NCBI GenBank assembly: GCA_020086605.1
Contig: JACBWW010000089.1
Location: 750,920-814,919, forward strand
Origin: Lanius collurio
Lineage: Eukaryota; Chordata; Aves; Passeriformes; Laniidae
Direction of reading: 5' to 3'
DNA: 64,000 nt
Shown here: piece by piece, positions 50,111 through 61,860 of the stretch
Numbering within the stretch: position 1 is the first letter of the stretch
Layout: every line of letters begins with the position of its first letter
The notes under the pieces: model-generated
What the model was told of the DNA's origin: nothing
What the model saw: only the letters and a program-made list of their open reading frames with translations
Database searches by the model: none
Made by a program: the position numbers and the translations under genes

Positions 50111-50678
50111 CTGAAATAAACTGGGGAGAACCACAGTGGAGACAAAGATCTCCCTGCAATGGCCTGGGAGGAGAAGGAGGCCTTCACTGGTCAAGGGCTG
50201 GGTTAAGGAGACACTTGCAGGGAGAGCCTGGGGGGAATCAGGCAGGGAGCAGGAAGAGTATGGCTCAATGGCCTCCAGATCTCCCAGCCAGAGATGGAAT
50301 CCTCTCCTTGGCTTTCTCCTCCTGAGCCTGAGCCAAACCTTTCACTCCACATCTACTGCTCCAGCCCCCACCACAGCTGAAACGTTCCCCTTTCCTGCCT
50401 TAACTCCTGTCTCAGGAGGAGAAGTTGCTTTTCAGGTTCATTATAAATTTGACATCAGGATTAAGGAGAGCTCAACTGGTTTGAAGTGTATCCACACCTC
50501 GGCATCCGCCTTGGATGCACCAAAATTTCCATACCAGCAGATTTTAAAATGCTAAAACCTGTGTATCTTTCTTTTCCTACCTCCATTTCGGGAAAGACAC
50601 TGGCCAAAGCCATGAACCCCCTACTGCAGCCTGTTTAGGTTTGGGAACACCCAGCTCCCTCCCCCTGCTCCCACTTAC

Positions 50679-50773
50679 CCTCGGACGGTGCCCGTCTCCT
50701 GGTAATTCACTTGGATGAATTTGCCAAAGCGACTGGAGTTGTTGTTATGGGCTGTTTTTGCATTTCCAAACGC
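50679..50773 (-). CDS. MYO9A: MYO9A exon encoding switch I
   Basis: This 95-nt exon is the most upstream MYO9A exon in the window. It begins in phase 0 after a CACAG acceptor and ends with two bases (GG) before a consensus GTAAGT donor. It encodes 31 residues plus a split glycine. It opens with AFGNAKT, the conserved myosin stretch that follows the P-loop region, and continues to NNNSSRFGK, which is switch I. The switch-I serines and asparagine contact the nucleotide and magnesium and are required for ATP hydrolysis; all are intact. The tail, [14 protein letters not shown], is the following strand. The exon is separated from the next one by about 4.2 kb. No P-loop (GESGSGKT) exon was found in the 13 kb upstream of it, so that intron runs past the window edge. 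Confidence 0.95.
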
Positions 50774-53700
50774 CTGTGAAAAGAGGGAGATGCCATCGTT
50801 ATGCTGGAAAAGCCACCGCCCTGCCTCATTTCCATGGGCGTCACTCACAACTGAACCTGGGGGATTTTCCTATCGTTTCACTGAAAAAAAAAAGGGGATG
50901 AGGAAAGTTTGTTGAGTGGTTCACAAAATAATCCAACGAGCTGCTGGAGACTGTGCTCCTTTGCAAGCTGGTGTTCAGGAAGAGAAGCTGAACACTGGTT
51001 AAAAATAAAGTGGGAGCTGCACAGAAGAGATTTAGTGTTTGTAGTTATTACAGTCTGCATTAAAGCTGTGCTTTATTAATTTAAATGAATATACAAGTAC
51101 ACTGCTCCAACAGGACCCTACATTTTAATGATCTAGAGGAAGCTGCTTTTTAATTATATGTGGAATTAGGGGGAAAAATGCTTTGAAGGCTACTCAGATG
51201 TAAGACAATGTCATACACAGCACTGGCATAACCCAGAGTATTTTCAGCGTTTCAGACAGCCTCGTTTCCATTTGCTGCTCTTGCTTTTCCAAAATCAAAA
51301 TGCTTTTAAGTCTTTATTATGCAAAGCTTTTATTCCAACCCTGCCTTACCAAAGCACTGACTGGAGAGAGTCATTTATTGCCATTTAAAAGAAATCTCTG
51401 AACTGAAACTGCTGTTTTCAGTTGTGCCTAAATCACTTTAATAATCCAAGCCACCATGTCCAATTAATGCTTCATTTATTAAACCACTTTTCGTAATCAC
51501 ACACCTTTTCTTCTAAGTCAAATTTATTTAAGGTAATTATAATTTCTGAGATAATTTCCAAGTGTTGCTCATGTATGGATATTTTGTGCTGAAGCTTAAC
51601 ATCAGAGCTCAGCTCCCAATAGATTTATTCCCCGCTCAGCCATTTATTAGAAAAGATTAAAAGGGCTTTCTATCTATAATCTGAAGCTTTTCAAATGACC
51701 TTTGTGGATTTAACTTCCCCAGTAAAAGCAGAATATAAAGGCCAAATGAAATGAGACCTTGGAGGAAGGCTATCGGACACGTCCTGTCCGTGCAGGATCC
51801 GGTTCCCTTCCCAGGCTGATTTATTTCCAAATCTGCTCAGATTTAATGATTTAAGAACCCATGGAGGTTTGCCATGGAATAACAATGTGATTTTTCTCCC
51901 CTATTTGAATACAAGAATTTGTTTAAATTCAAACTATTGCATATGAATCTGCTTTAGTTGACTAAAAGCAGGTTCTGGGAGAGCAGAAACTCGCCGAGCA
52001 AACAGGTTATTCTGGAGGAATCATCATTCCAGAGCTGCAGCTCAGGAACCCTGGAGAGGATACACATCTTTTCAGGCTGTTCACACTTTTTTCTTGCTTA
52101 TTCATCCCCAAAATCCTCCCTGTACCCAGTATCTCCCCTCAACCCACCCTCCAGAGGACATCCAAGGTGCTCATGCCTCCCCTGAAGGCCCAAACCTCTC
52201 CTGGAGATGAAAACCCAGACATCCTCTTCCCTAACCAGGAATTTTGGGATTAAAACACAGGATGGTGTTTAAGATTGCCAAAGGATTTACCTCCAGGTAT
52301 TTCAGCGAGCAGAGACACAGCAAGAAGCTTTTAAGCAGAATATTCAAGACATGCAAGTTCATCACCTCATATTTAGGCATTAGTTTTAAATGGTATTCAT
52401 TAGGTTAGGAGCATTTCTCTGCTAGAGGATCACTCATGTTCTAAGAAAACATCTTAAGGCAATGAGATAAATTTTCTATACACCTAATTAACATTGCTTG
52501 TTAGAGAAGCAGCACAATGAACCTGAACAGACCAAAGAGGAGGCAGCACAGTTTTATATCATCTCATACAATGAATTTTCATAAAATCTAATAAAGAATT
52601 TAAACAAAGAACAATGTTAAGATGATTTTCTAGTTCGATTCCCTGTACCCTAAGTAATTGCTCAAAGACAAACAAGGTCTATTTATTAGGATTTCTTTTA
52701 GAAGAGCCTTGCTCAGGAATCAATCTTTCTTATTCTGTAGCAAGGAAATTTAGGAGAAACCATTTCAAATATAGGAGTGTGGAACGGCGAGATTCCTCTT
52801 TTTTTATGAGCTTTTCTGGGGATGAATGTGCCAGACCACATGATATGTTATAACCCAAATGCCTCCAGAAATCACAGCCCATAATGTCCCTCTTTCATGC
52901 ATTTTTCTTTCGTGCTGATATAAATGAGAAAAGTCTTTGGATCCCTTCTTGTGCAAACTTCGGGTGACTCTCCAGGCCCAGCATGCTGGGAACAGGCCAA
53001 CAAGTAGCTGGAGAAACGTCTGGTGTTTGAGTTGAGACAACTTAATACATTTTTGTTTGCTTTACTCACAGGGTTTCTTTAGCAGGACTGTTGGGCTGTA
53101 AAAAAGTGCTATTAATTCAATTTATACGTGTCTAATCCGTACAGACTCGACCAGGACACCCCGTCCCCTGCAAGAGGGGCAGAATATAATAGTTCAGGCT
53201 CAGAAAAGGAGTCATAACTTCTCTAAAACAAATTATCTTCTGTTCCTATGATTGCCCTTTACTGACTCATTGATTCGAGGCTGCTGAGCAGCTCAACACA
53301 CAGAACTCCATAACAGCATTCCGAGGATTCTTGGGGAGACCAAAGCTTTTACTGGCCAGGGCTCAACATTTGGAAGGAAACAAAATTCAATACGTTCCTC
53401 TGTAGGAGCTGGGTGTCCCTGTGGACCCAGAGAGTGATCCAGCAGTTTGGAGAAGGCAGGAGGAGCAGCTCCACTCCTCCTCCTCCAGCCCTCCTGCACA
53501 CAGATGCCTATCAGGAAGAGGGAAAAAGGGATTAACAGTTTCCTGGCTAAATGCTCCACGTTCCTCCTGATCCCAGAGGCTTGCAGCCTCCTTGTTCTCG
53601 CCTCAATATTGATGCAATCTGGATTAATTCCAGATTACAGTCAGAATAAAGATTATTTTAATGTCTATCCTGAATAAAGATTATTTTTCAAACCTCTGCA

Positions 53701-54371
53701 TCTGGGAAAACACTGTGGCAATCTTATCTGGCAATAAAAAGCTGTTCTACAGATAATCCAAACTGAATATTATTTCTCCACAGAATAACAGCAATATTCT
53801 CCTATAGAATAAGAGCTGCAACCCCCTGTGGAATAACAGCTTCTGTGGTGAAAGAACAAGTGGAAATAGAGGCCTTTGCCAGCATATATTAGGTCCCCAG
53901 CCCTCAGAGGAGCCTTTAGCCCTCACCCTTAGAGGGAAAAATCAAAACATCATCTTCTCTTTGCTGTATAGAATAAGAAATATATTAACAGACAAGAGTT
54001 TTTTAAATGGTTCCCCATTAACCTGAAACGTGAATTGAATTTTTTAGAAAGCCACACCATGAATATACCAGAAGAAAAGCAAGACAACTGCTTAAATCTC
54101 CATTGTGGAATACTTATATTAATAGTTATATTCCATGGAGGGGCACGGAAGGGACTGGGAGCAAGATTCCTTCAAGCTCATTAATGCGAGGGAGAAGAAA
54201 TAGGTTAATGTCAGAGAAGACAGTGCTGGAAGATTCATATGCCCTGCTTTACTGGGAAATTTGGAGTTCGTTAATCAAATGTTTTCATAAAGTATGAATG
54301 GCTTGTAACTGTGTGAGCACATTGGGAACAGCTTTGCTAAAACCTATTTCCCACCAAATAACATAAATACA

Positions 54372-54760
54372 GAAGGGGCTGAGGGAGCTGGAAAGGGGCT
54401 CAGCCTGGAGCAGAGGAGGCTCAGGGGGGACCTTGTGGCTCTGCACAAGTCCCTGCCAGGAGGGGGCTCAGGGGGGTCGGGCTCTGGGAACAGGGAACAG
54501 GGACAGGAGGAGAGGGAACGGCCTCAGGCTGGGCCAGGGGAAGTTTAGGCTGGATATCAGGGAAAAAATTTCCACATAAAGGGTTGTCAAGCATTGGGAC
54601 AGGCTGCCCAGGGATGTGGTAGAGTCCTCATCCCTGGAAGTGTTCAAAAAAAGACTGGATGGGGCACTTGAGGACGTGGTTTGGTGACAAACATGGTGGT
54701 GGTGCTGGGTGATGGTTGAAGGTCTTAAAAGGCCTTTTCCCACTTTAACCCCCCCATCAC
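54372..54760 (+). mobile_element. CR1 LINE 3' end
   Basis: This plus-sense copy starts GGGGCTGAGGGAGCTGGAAA, followed by GGAGAGGGAACGGCCTCAGG and AAGTTTAGGCTGGATATCAG. It is nearly the same as the copy at 10307 in its first 170 bp. The terminal part is diverged (CCTTTTCCCACTTTAACCC). Confidence 0.9.
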
Positions 54761-55782
54761 TTGTGCATTCCCACGCTTCACCTACAGCTTCTGTTGGAGA
54801 AAGCCAGTGTGCATCCACAGAGAGTGGTGTTCCAAACATCCCCTGTGGTTATTTCCAGATCTCAAGGCTGTTTATCCCAATATTCTGTATGTTATGTGTG
54901 AAAAAAAACCCAAACTCCATAAAGATCTTCACTCCAAATGAAAAAAAACACACAGGGAAGAAAAATAGCATATTGGAATTTTTGACATTCAATGTCTTTT
55001 TTTATGTGTCCAGGACATTCACAAATTCCTCCCTCCTCCTGAAACATAAACAGCAGGATGATAAAGATCATTGTCCCGAGTTTTCATTCCACCTTCAACC
55101 AAGCTCCCAGGACTCTTCTTGCCCTGTTATATTGCTTTTTAACAGAAATACACTGAATTATGGTCAGAACATAAACTGCATGTACACTACTTAAGTTAGA
55201 GCCGTGGTAAATCCCTTCCCATTATTGCTCCTGCCCAGGGAAGAGCTTTTAAACCTGCAGCTCCCACCTCATGATGAAACCTCCCAGACCAAATTGCTTG
55301 GCTAAAACAACCCCACTTTGATGGATCTCTCCAACTTTCCATTTCCATGAGGAGCAACCTCGAGGCAGGGAGACCACGACCCCTAAGGAAGCACCAAAGT
55401 CAAAAGGTATGAGTTGCAACTTGAATTCCTGCAAAGAAAAATAGCTTTTATGGGAACCCCTCAAGCCATGGTTCAACAGTAACACTGAAAATCTAATTTA
55501 CAGCAGCTAAACACGACTTGCAGCACCAACACCTCGGGGTTTCGCTCTCTTGGTTGTGGCCCCGTGTCCCTCGCTGCCGGATGAAGCCAGCAGTGCTTTT
55601 GTGGTCAAAAGCACAAACCACAGATTATTTATAGAGTTGGTTCTATGGTGCCTGAGCAGGGCCTGAGCCTGCCCTGAACTGCCACACTCTGACCTTTAAA
55701 GACCTATGAACGTTCTGATCTCGCTGTTCTTTCTTCAAGGGGCCATTGCAGCACCTTGCAGAGCAAACCCAGCTTTTCCATT

Positions 55783-56235
55783 TCACAGAATCACAGAATG
55801 GCTGGGCTTGGAAAGGAGCTGGAACATCATCCAGAGACCCCCTGTGCCACGGGCAGGGACACCTTCCACTGTCCCAGGGTGCTCCAAGCTCCATCCAGCC
55901 TGGCTTGGAACACTTCCAGGGATCCAGGGGCAGCCACAGCTCCGCTGGGCACCCTGTGCCAGGGCCTGCCCACCCTCTCAGGGAAGAAATTCTTCCTAAC
56001 ATCCAATCTAAATCTCTCTTTTTTAGTTTTAAACGTTCCCCCCTTGTCCTGTCCCTCCATGCCTTGTCCCCAGTCCCTCTCCAGCTCTCCTGGAGCCTCT
56101 TCAGGCCCTGCAAGGGGCTCTGAGCTCTCCCTGGAGCCTTCTCCCAGTGAACACCCCCAGCTCTCCCAGTCTAGCTCCAGAGCAGAGGGGCTCCACCCTT
56201 GGAGCATCTCTGTGGCCTCCTCTGAACCCTCAAAC
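55783..56235 (-). mobile_element. CR1 LINE 3' end
   Basis: This reverse-oriented copy begins TCACAGAATCACAGAATGGC and ends near GAGCATCTCTGTGGCCTCCT. Open frames of up to 165 codons on both strands are artefacts. Confidence 0.92.
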
Positions 56236-57199
56236 CACAACATGACGAAGTAACTTAAATTCAAGGTTTATAATGACAAAATACCTCCTTTTTTGTTTAA
56301 AAACTGGTGATATTTGTCTCCAACATTTTAGAGAAAACTTTCCCTGGCTGTGGACATGAACAGGCTCTAATCCTACACCAGTCTTTGACAGCCAACACAG
56401 CAGAACATCTCCTTGGTGGTGTTTGCTTCCTGTGGTAGCTCCCACTGCCTGATTTTTTGTTTATGAGCTTCTCAAACCCATGGAGTTTCCTGTTTCCTCC
56501 CATAATATTAACATTCAATTTTGAAGCAGGTGCAGCAACCAAAAGGTGCACTCCTGTCTTGTCCCTGCTCTTTGCTACCCACCAAAGAACCTTTCAAATA
56601 CATGACCTACAAATGCTTCAGATGGGGGAAGTCCAGAGGATAAAGACACCTGGGAAGTCCTGATGAGACCCTTCCTCTCTTTCCTGCCCCCCTGGAGCAC
56701 ATGGAGAACAGGTCCGTATGGATAGGCTTGCAAAGACTGCCCAAAGGGCCAAGACCTTATTTAAGGGGCCTCCCCACACCAACCAAACGTACCATTTGTT
56801 GCATTTACCAAGTTTAAAATGCTCTTCATCCCTTCACTGACACCTCCCTGTCAATGACAGCACAGCCACCACTACATGGAATTAAACTCGGCGGGATTCT
56901 TCCAATAAAAAGCTCAGCAAATCCTTCATTCCATAATTACAATTACTGAACAGCAGCCAAGTGAGTTCTACCCATTAACAGACAACTCTTGTAATTAAAC
57001 TGATGTGTAAAATACGACTCTCATGATACAAACTATAAAACAACTTTTTCAATCTTTTTTTTTTCTCATCACAGACAGTTTATGCCAACTAAAAATGTCT
57101 TGTCATGGTAAGACCCTTGCACTGACCCTACCCGGGGTGAAAACTGAGTAATTTAAGGACAGCACCTTCCCCCTCTGGGGAATCACGTCGACATCCTGG

Positions 57200-57490
57200 A
57201 ATGGAGAATCAGAGAATCATGGAGGACCCTGAGCTGGAACCCATCGAGTCCAGCTCCTGGCCCTACACAGACACCCCAACAATCCCATCTCCCTGGGAGC
57301 ACTGTCCAAATGCTCCTGGAGCTCTGGCAGCCTTGGGGCTGTGCCCATTCCCTGGGGAGCCTGGGCAGTGCCCAACCCTGCTCTGGGGGAAGAACCTTTT
57401 CCTGAGATCCAACCTACCCCTCCCTGACACAGCTCCAGCCGTTCCCTCAGGTCCTGTCCCTGGTCACCACAGAGGAGCCCAGTGCCTGGA
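57200..57490 (-). mobile_element. CR1 LINE 3' end, distinct subfamily
   Basis: This reverse-oriented copy begins GAGAATCAGAGAATCATGGA, with GCTCCTGGCCCTACACAGAC and GGCAGCCTTGGGGCTGTGCC. It is the same type as 31722-32003. Confidence 0.88.
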
Positions 57491-58924
57491 GAAATCAAAC
57501 AACAAATTTTTGGCAACAACTTGTCTTAAAATACAGGCTCAGTTATGACCATGTCTTTGTGCACATCGAGTTCCCACTCTGCAATACAAATAGGGAAGAA
57601 AGAAGAATGGGAGAGCAGCGACTTGGAGAAGGTTTAAGAGTCAATTTAGTTGAAGTGCCAGTGTAATGGAAATATCCAGAGCACCATTAAGGGGCAAAAT
57701 ACCTGAGATAAACCCTGTAAGCATCACTACAACACACCCTTATTTGGGAGATCCAAAACTCTGCTGAGGCAGGGGCTCTATCAGCTATGTAAGAAATAGG
57801 ATTCAGTGTCTGCATTCCCGGCAAACACTTCAGTGTTGGCAGAATATTCCTCCTTTTCCCATATTTAAGCACAGGATCAGACCACTGCAGTTTCTTCCTT
57901 TCAAGTGATGCTCTGGAAAAAAAAAACCCAATTGCCACGAAACCGCGATGCAAGAAAACAAAACCCCAAAACCCAACCAAAGCCTCTGAGCTAAGTCCTC
58001 TTCCCGAACAGGGACAGTTTTCCTACGCAAGTGCAGCAATGGGAAAAAGCCCCAGCTGAGCTGGCAGTCACCAGCAAACTCCCCTACAACGGATCCTGCA
58101 GGCAGAGGCTGCCAAATCCCTACGGTCTGGCCGACATTCCTGCTCATCTGCTCAGACATTCATGTTTTTGGGAGCAGGGTGGACAACCCTGGGAAGAACA
58201 GCCAAAGGCTCATGTTTTCCAGCAAACTCGCACACACTGGCCAGCAAATGTTTGGGTGGAAAAAATCTTCATCCCAGGTTGAGCTTTGGATTTACAGAAG
58301 CATCCCAAAATGAAGTTGGGAAGCTTGGTGTTATTGCAGTGTCTCTCCAACTCCCAACATTCATATTCTGCAGCCAAAGAACAAACTTTACTCTGTCAAA
58401 CGCAGGCAGCCAAGTGTCCAACAGGTGCCAGGACTGAGCAAAATCTCCTTAACTGGTGCTTCAAATTATTTTTTCATAGGATAAAGATATAAAATCATCA
58501 CAGTAAAACAGCAATAGCAATAAAGTGACCAGCTGGAAACAAGACATGCCTAAAGGAGGAGGTTTTACACTCCCCCAGTCAGCAATACAAGTACAGTAAA
58601 CAAGCACTGCAGTGGGAACAAAGCAGCACTGATAGAAGGATGACAGATAAAAACCCATTAATGTATATATTTCAAGTGATGACTGAGGAGGATATAACCT
58701 ATATAACAGGTTATATTATGTATTGCAACATCAAGCCATATCATGATTTCCTCCTCACCTGCCATAATCCCCTTATGCAGAGCTGGATGCAGTGCAGCAA
58801 TGCAGCACAAACTGCAGCTGCTGCCAATAAAACTTGTCTGCCATTGGTAGGAACAGCCTCACACAGTGCCAGGAGCACTGCGGGCTTCTTTTACTTTAAA
58901 TAAAGCCATACTGCAAATAACGGA

Positions 58925-59597
58925 GTGAGAGCAGCGCTGGGGAGAACTTTGGGATGTTGGTGGAGGAGAAGACAGACCTGCCCCGGCAGCCCCAAACTGC
59001 CCCCCTGCCCTGGGCTGACCCCACAGCGTGGGCAGCAGGGGAGGGGGGATTCTGCCCCTCTGCCCCACTCAGGTGAGACCCCACCTGCAGAGCTGCTCCA
59101 GCCATGGGATCCAACAGCACAGGGACCTGGAGCTGCCAGAGAGAGTCCAGAGAAGGCCATGGAGATGCTCCAAGGGCTGGAGCCCCTCTGCTCTGGAGCC
59201 AGGCTGGGAGAGCTGGGGGTGCTCACCTGGAGAGGAGAAGGCTCCAGGGAGAGCTCAGAGCCCCTGCCAGGGCCTAAAGGGGCTCCAGGAGAGCTGGAGA
59301 GGGACTGGGGACAAGGGATGGAGGGACAGGACACAGGGAATGGCTTCCCACTGCCAGAGGGCAGGGCTGGATGGGATATTGGGAAGGAATTGTTCCCTGG
59401 GAGGGTGGGCAGGCCCTGGCACAGGGTGCCCAGAGCAGCTGTGGCTGCCCCTGGATCCCTGGCAGTGTCCAAGGCCAGGCTGGACACTGGAGCTTGGAGC
59501 ACCCTGAGACAATGGAAGGTGTCCCTGCCATGGCCAGGTTAGAACAAGATGGGCCTTAAGGTCCTTCCAACTCAAACCATGCTGTAATTCCATGATG
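58925..59597 (+). mobile_element. CR1 LINE 3' end, longest copy
   Basis: This plus-sense CR1 of about 670 bp begins at GAGAGCAGCGCTGGGGAGAA and runs to ATTCCATGATG. It includes the GGATGTTGGTGGAGGAGAAG segment that is missing from shorter copies. Antisense and out-of-frame open frames of 205 and 203 codons arise from it and are not genes. Confidence 0.93.
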
Positions 59598-61134
59598 TTA
59601 CATCCTTGGAGCTGAACAGGTAACAGCCTTCTCAGCACCACATTCATGTTTGTCTTCTCAAGGCTGAAGGCTTTTGAGTCTCCAGAGCTCCTGACCACTC
59701 ATGTCCCATGTGCTCTGAAGCCCCTGATGATGCAAATATGACTTTTCCATTTTCACACAGTCAATCACCCACATATTTCAGTGCTCTGCAGAAGACAGGG
59801 CTAAATTCCTGTCTCCAAAGCATCTCCCAGTTTTTAGAGCAGGGAGCATTACATCAAGCTGTAGAAAGCCACCCCTCACCCGTGGCTTCCCAACCTTCCC
59901 AAAGTAACACCGTTTGGCTCTTTTTGGCCTGTTGCCTTGGAAACACCGATGTTTGAAATGACACAATACACAAACCAAGCACTACTTTTTAAGACGTAAT
60001 TTCATGATGCAAAAACATCCCCACAGCAAACGACATCCTGAGAACGCTGTAGGACAACGTTTTGCCGAGCTCTCGTCGCCGTTGTCACCTGCTGACAGCT
60101 CTCACAGCACTCAGAGGCACCTGCTGAAGCTGTGGCTCACTGATTTTAGGAGTTGGTGATGACAGGTTGGCATCGCCCAAGCCCAGCTGTGGCTCCCACT
60201 GCCACACCACTCACTTCAGGTGGAGGAGATGTGGCCCCTCAGCCTGAGGGCAGCTCTGGAAACAATCCATCAGAGTCCTGGGAGGTCGTCTTGAAGAAGA
60301 CACAAGGCCAACCCAGGTGGAGCCACAGCCCCTGCCCAGCACAGAAATGAGAACTGCTCGTGGGCAAGAGACTCATCACTTGCAGAGGCATCTTCACCAG
60401 CTTCCAATCTTTCCTTCCCAGGAATCAGCCTCAAAATCAGGGAGAAGGATGTGGTGTGGTGGACTGCTGCAGCAGGGATTCCAGCCTCTCTAAGTCCTTT
60501 CAAAAGTCTATTTTTTTCCCTTTTTTTTGAATATAATGATCTGACATGAGGCCACAAATGTTTGGAAATGAAGTTTCAACTTCCTACTGCATACTTAGCC
60601 CAAAAAATGCTCAAAAGAAAAAAATGAAGAAGCATTCACTGCACACTCTGGGCTTGGTATAGGTTTTCCTGCAGTTTGTCACCAAAATTAATGCCACAAA
60701 GTGAAAGGCAGGAGAAAGTGTCCCTATCGTAATGCTCCCCATCTGGAACCTCTTAGCAGAGGCACAGAGCCCTGATGTATATTTGACACACAGAGTTTTT
60801 CCTGCTTTTCCCAAGAGAAATATGTGTAATGAAGAAAAACAAAAACACGTTAGGCAGCAACCAAAACATACCAGTGTAACCCGAGCCTCGGCCTGGCTCC
60901 CGCCCCTGCTGTCCTTCCTCTCAGACCTCGGCCACTTTCTGCTTCTCACCGACAAAAAATCATCCACACCCTCCCCTCCAACAAACAAACACCAACCAAA
61001 TCAGAGCTTTGCCATTAAATCAACACGATAACAATCACATTTGTTTTCTGCCACGTGAAAAATCTCTTGAGCAAGGAGGTGGTTAAATGTGAATCCACAC
61101 GTCTCCAGCCCTTCCCTGCTTTTCTGTGGGATTA

Positions 61135-61353
61135 TATAAATAATCTACAACTCTTCTTGACGCAATTCCAAAATTTCAAGCGCCACTGAGCAGCAGCATC
61201 AAATTTCTGTGCCTCATACGCAGCTTGGATGAGTCGCTTCCACCATGGCAGCGCTGCCGGGCTCGTGTTTTCCAGCTTTTGGAATGTTTCAGTAGCCATA
61301 GGCAGCTTCAGATGTCCGACTGATCCATAAAACCACCTTTCCCTTATTTCCAC
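61135..61353 (-). other. Short open frame, unrecognised
   Basis: A 73-codon minus-strand frame reads ..KLPMATETFQKLENTSP..ALPWWKRLIQAAYEAQKF..AQWRLKFWNC. The amino-acid texture is protein-like (amphipathic, with W and K/R spacing), but I recognise no family and no good splice sites. It may be a fragment of an old element or chance. It lies beside the GATA cluster. Confidence 0.12.
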
Positions 61354-61385
61354 AGTTCAAACGGTGAAATAAGAACTTAAAAATA

Positions 61386-61598
61386 CTTATCAGTAAGTGT
61401 TGGGACGGACCACAACACCTGCAGGAGTCAGACTGAGGCATAGCACTGAAAAAATTATTATCTCATTGGATCGATGGGAAGCATTGAAAAATAACTGTCT
61501 TATCAGGGACCAGGCTATTTGATAAGCACCAGGAAAAACAACAGCTGGCACTGGTTGTTTTTAGGGAGCAGTCTCAAAAATTGATGTGCTCCTATCAG
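61386..61598. promoter_or_regulatory. Cluster of GATA-factor motifs
   Basis: Five WGATAR sites occur on the minus strand or its complement in 213 bp: TTATCA (61387), TTATCT (61458), TTATCA (61500), TGATAA (61520) and CTATCA (61592). An E-box, CAGCTG, lies at 61542. The density is well above expectation for random DNA. This could be an intronic enhancer; no function is shown by the sequence alone. Confidence 0.3.
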
Positions 61599-61810
61599 CG
61601 ATTTGTGTTAGGAGAGGGTGTCTATTTTCAGCTGTTAGGTAAAGCACAACAGGACAATTCAACAGGTACCGCCTGTCACCTTCCCAGAGGAATTAACTGG
61701 GGGCTTCCTTGAGGCCACCATGGAGAGGTTTCCTGTGGCCTGAAGCAGGTTCCTGAGCTGGGGATAAATCTGACACCGCTCCAAGCCTTCCCTGCAGAGC
61801 AGGAACAGCT

Positions 61811-61860
61811 GCGAGGCGAGCGCGGCGCAGCCGATGCCCCGTGGCACGAGATGGGCACGG
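61811..61860. other. CpG-dense patch in AT-rich intron
   Basis: About nine CpG dinucleotides occur in 50 bp around GCGAGGCGAGCGCGGCGCAG, while the surrounding kilobase has few. It is far too short for a CpG island by usual rules. It may mark a small unmethylated regulatory element or a GC-rich conserved segment. Confidence 0.35.

Larger units (their letters stand above)
46472..50678 (-). other. MYO9A intron, 4.2 kb
   Basis: It contains a long minus-oriented CR1 (49480-50110), a short CR1 tail (47808-47856), T/A-rich low-complexity DNA (47868-47985) and an exact 22-bp two-copy repeat (48249-48290). The rest is unremarkable AT-rich intron. Confidence 0.85.
6286..50773 (-). other. MYO9A: MYO9A gene, internal part (8 motor-domain exons)
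   Basis: This is the visible part of the unconventional myosin-IXa gene, on the minus strand. MYO9A is a single-headed, actin-based motor that also carries a RhoGAP domain; it couples actin movement to local inactivation of Rho. Eight exons of 95, 63, 100, 57, 98, 127, 90 and 117 nt add up to exactly 249 codons. Phases join as 0, 2/1, 2/1, 0, 0, 2/1, 0, 0, with no stop codon. The choice of MYO9A over MYO9B rests on recalled paralogue differences: the YKKKTYRDDSIDICNPE segment, LVTRKTVTVGEK and the [12 protein letters not shown] ending all match 9A. No frameshift or lesion is seen, so I take it as a functional gene. Promoter, start codon, P-loop exon, switch II, IQ motifs and RhoGAP all lie outside the window. 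Confidence 0.94.

Noticed and set aside
52270..52330. CTGGAG followed by GTAAAT on the minus strand, considered as the P-loop exon's donor
   Set aside because: The preceding translation (LCLCSLKYLE) has no myosin similarity and no GESGSGKT sequence is near.
58690..58716. Palindrome around TATAACCTATATAACAGGTTAT
   Set aside because: A short AT-rich palindrome without terminator or element context; expected by chance in AT-rich DNA.
58891..59542. Open frames of 203 and 205 codons on opposite strands
   Set aside because: Both derive from the GC-rich CR1 at 58925-59597.
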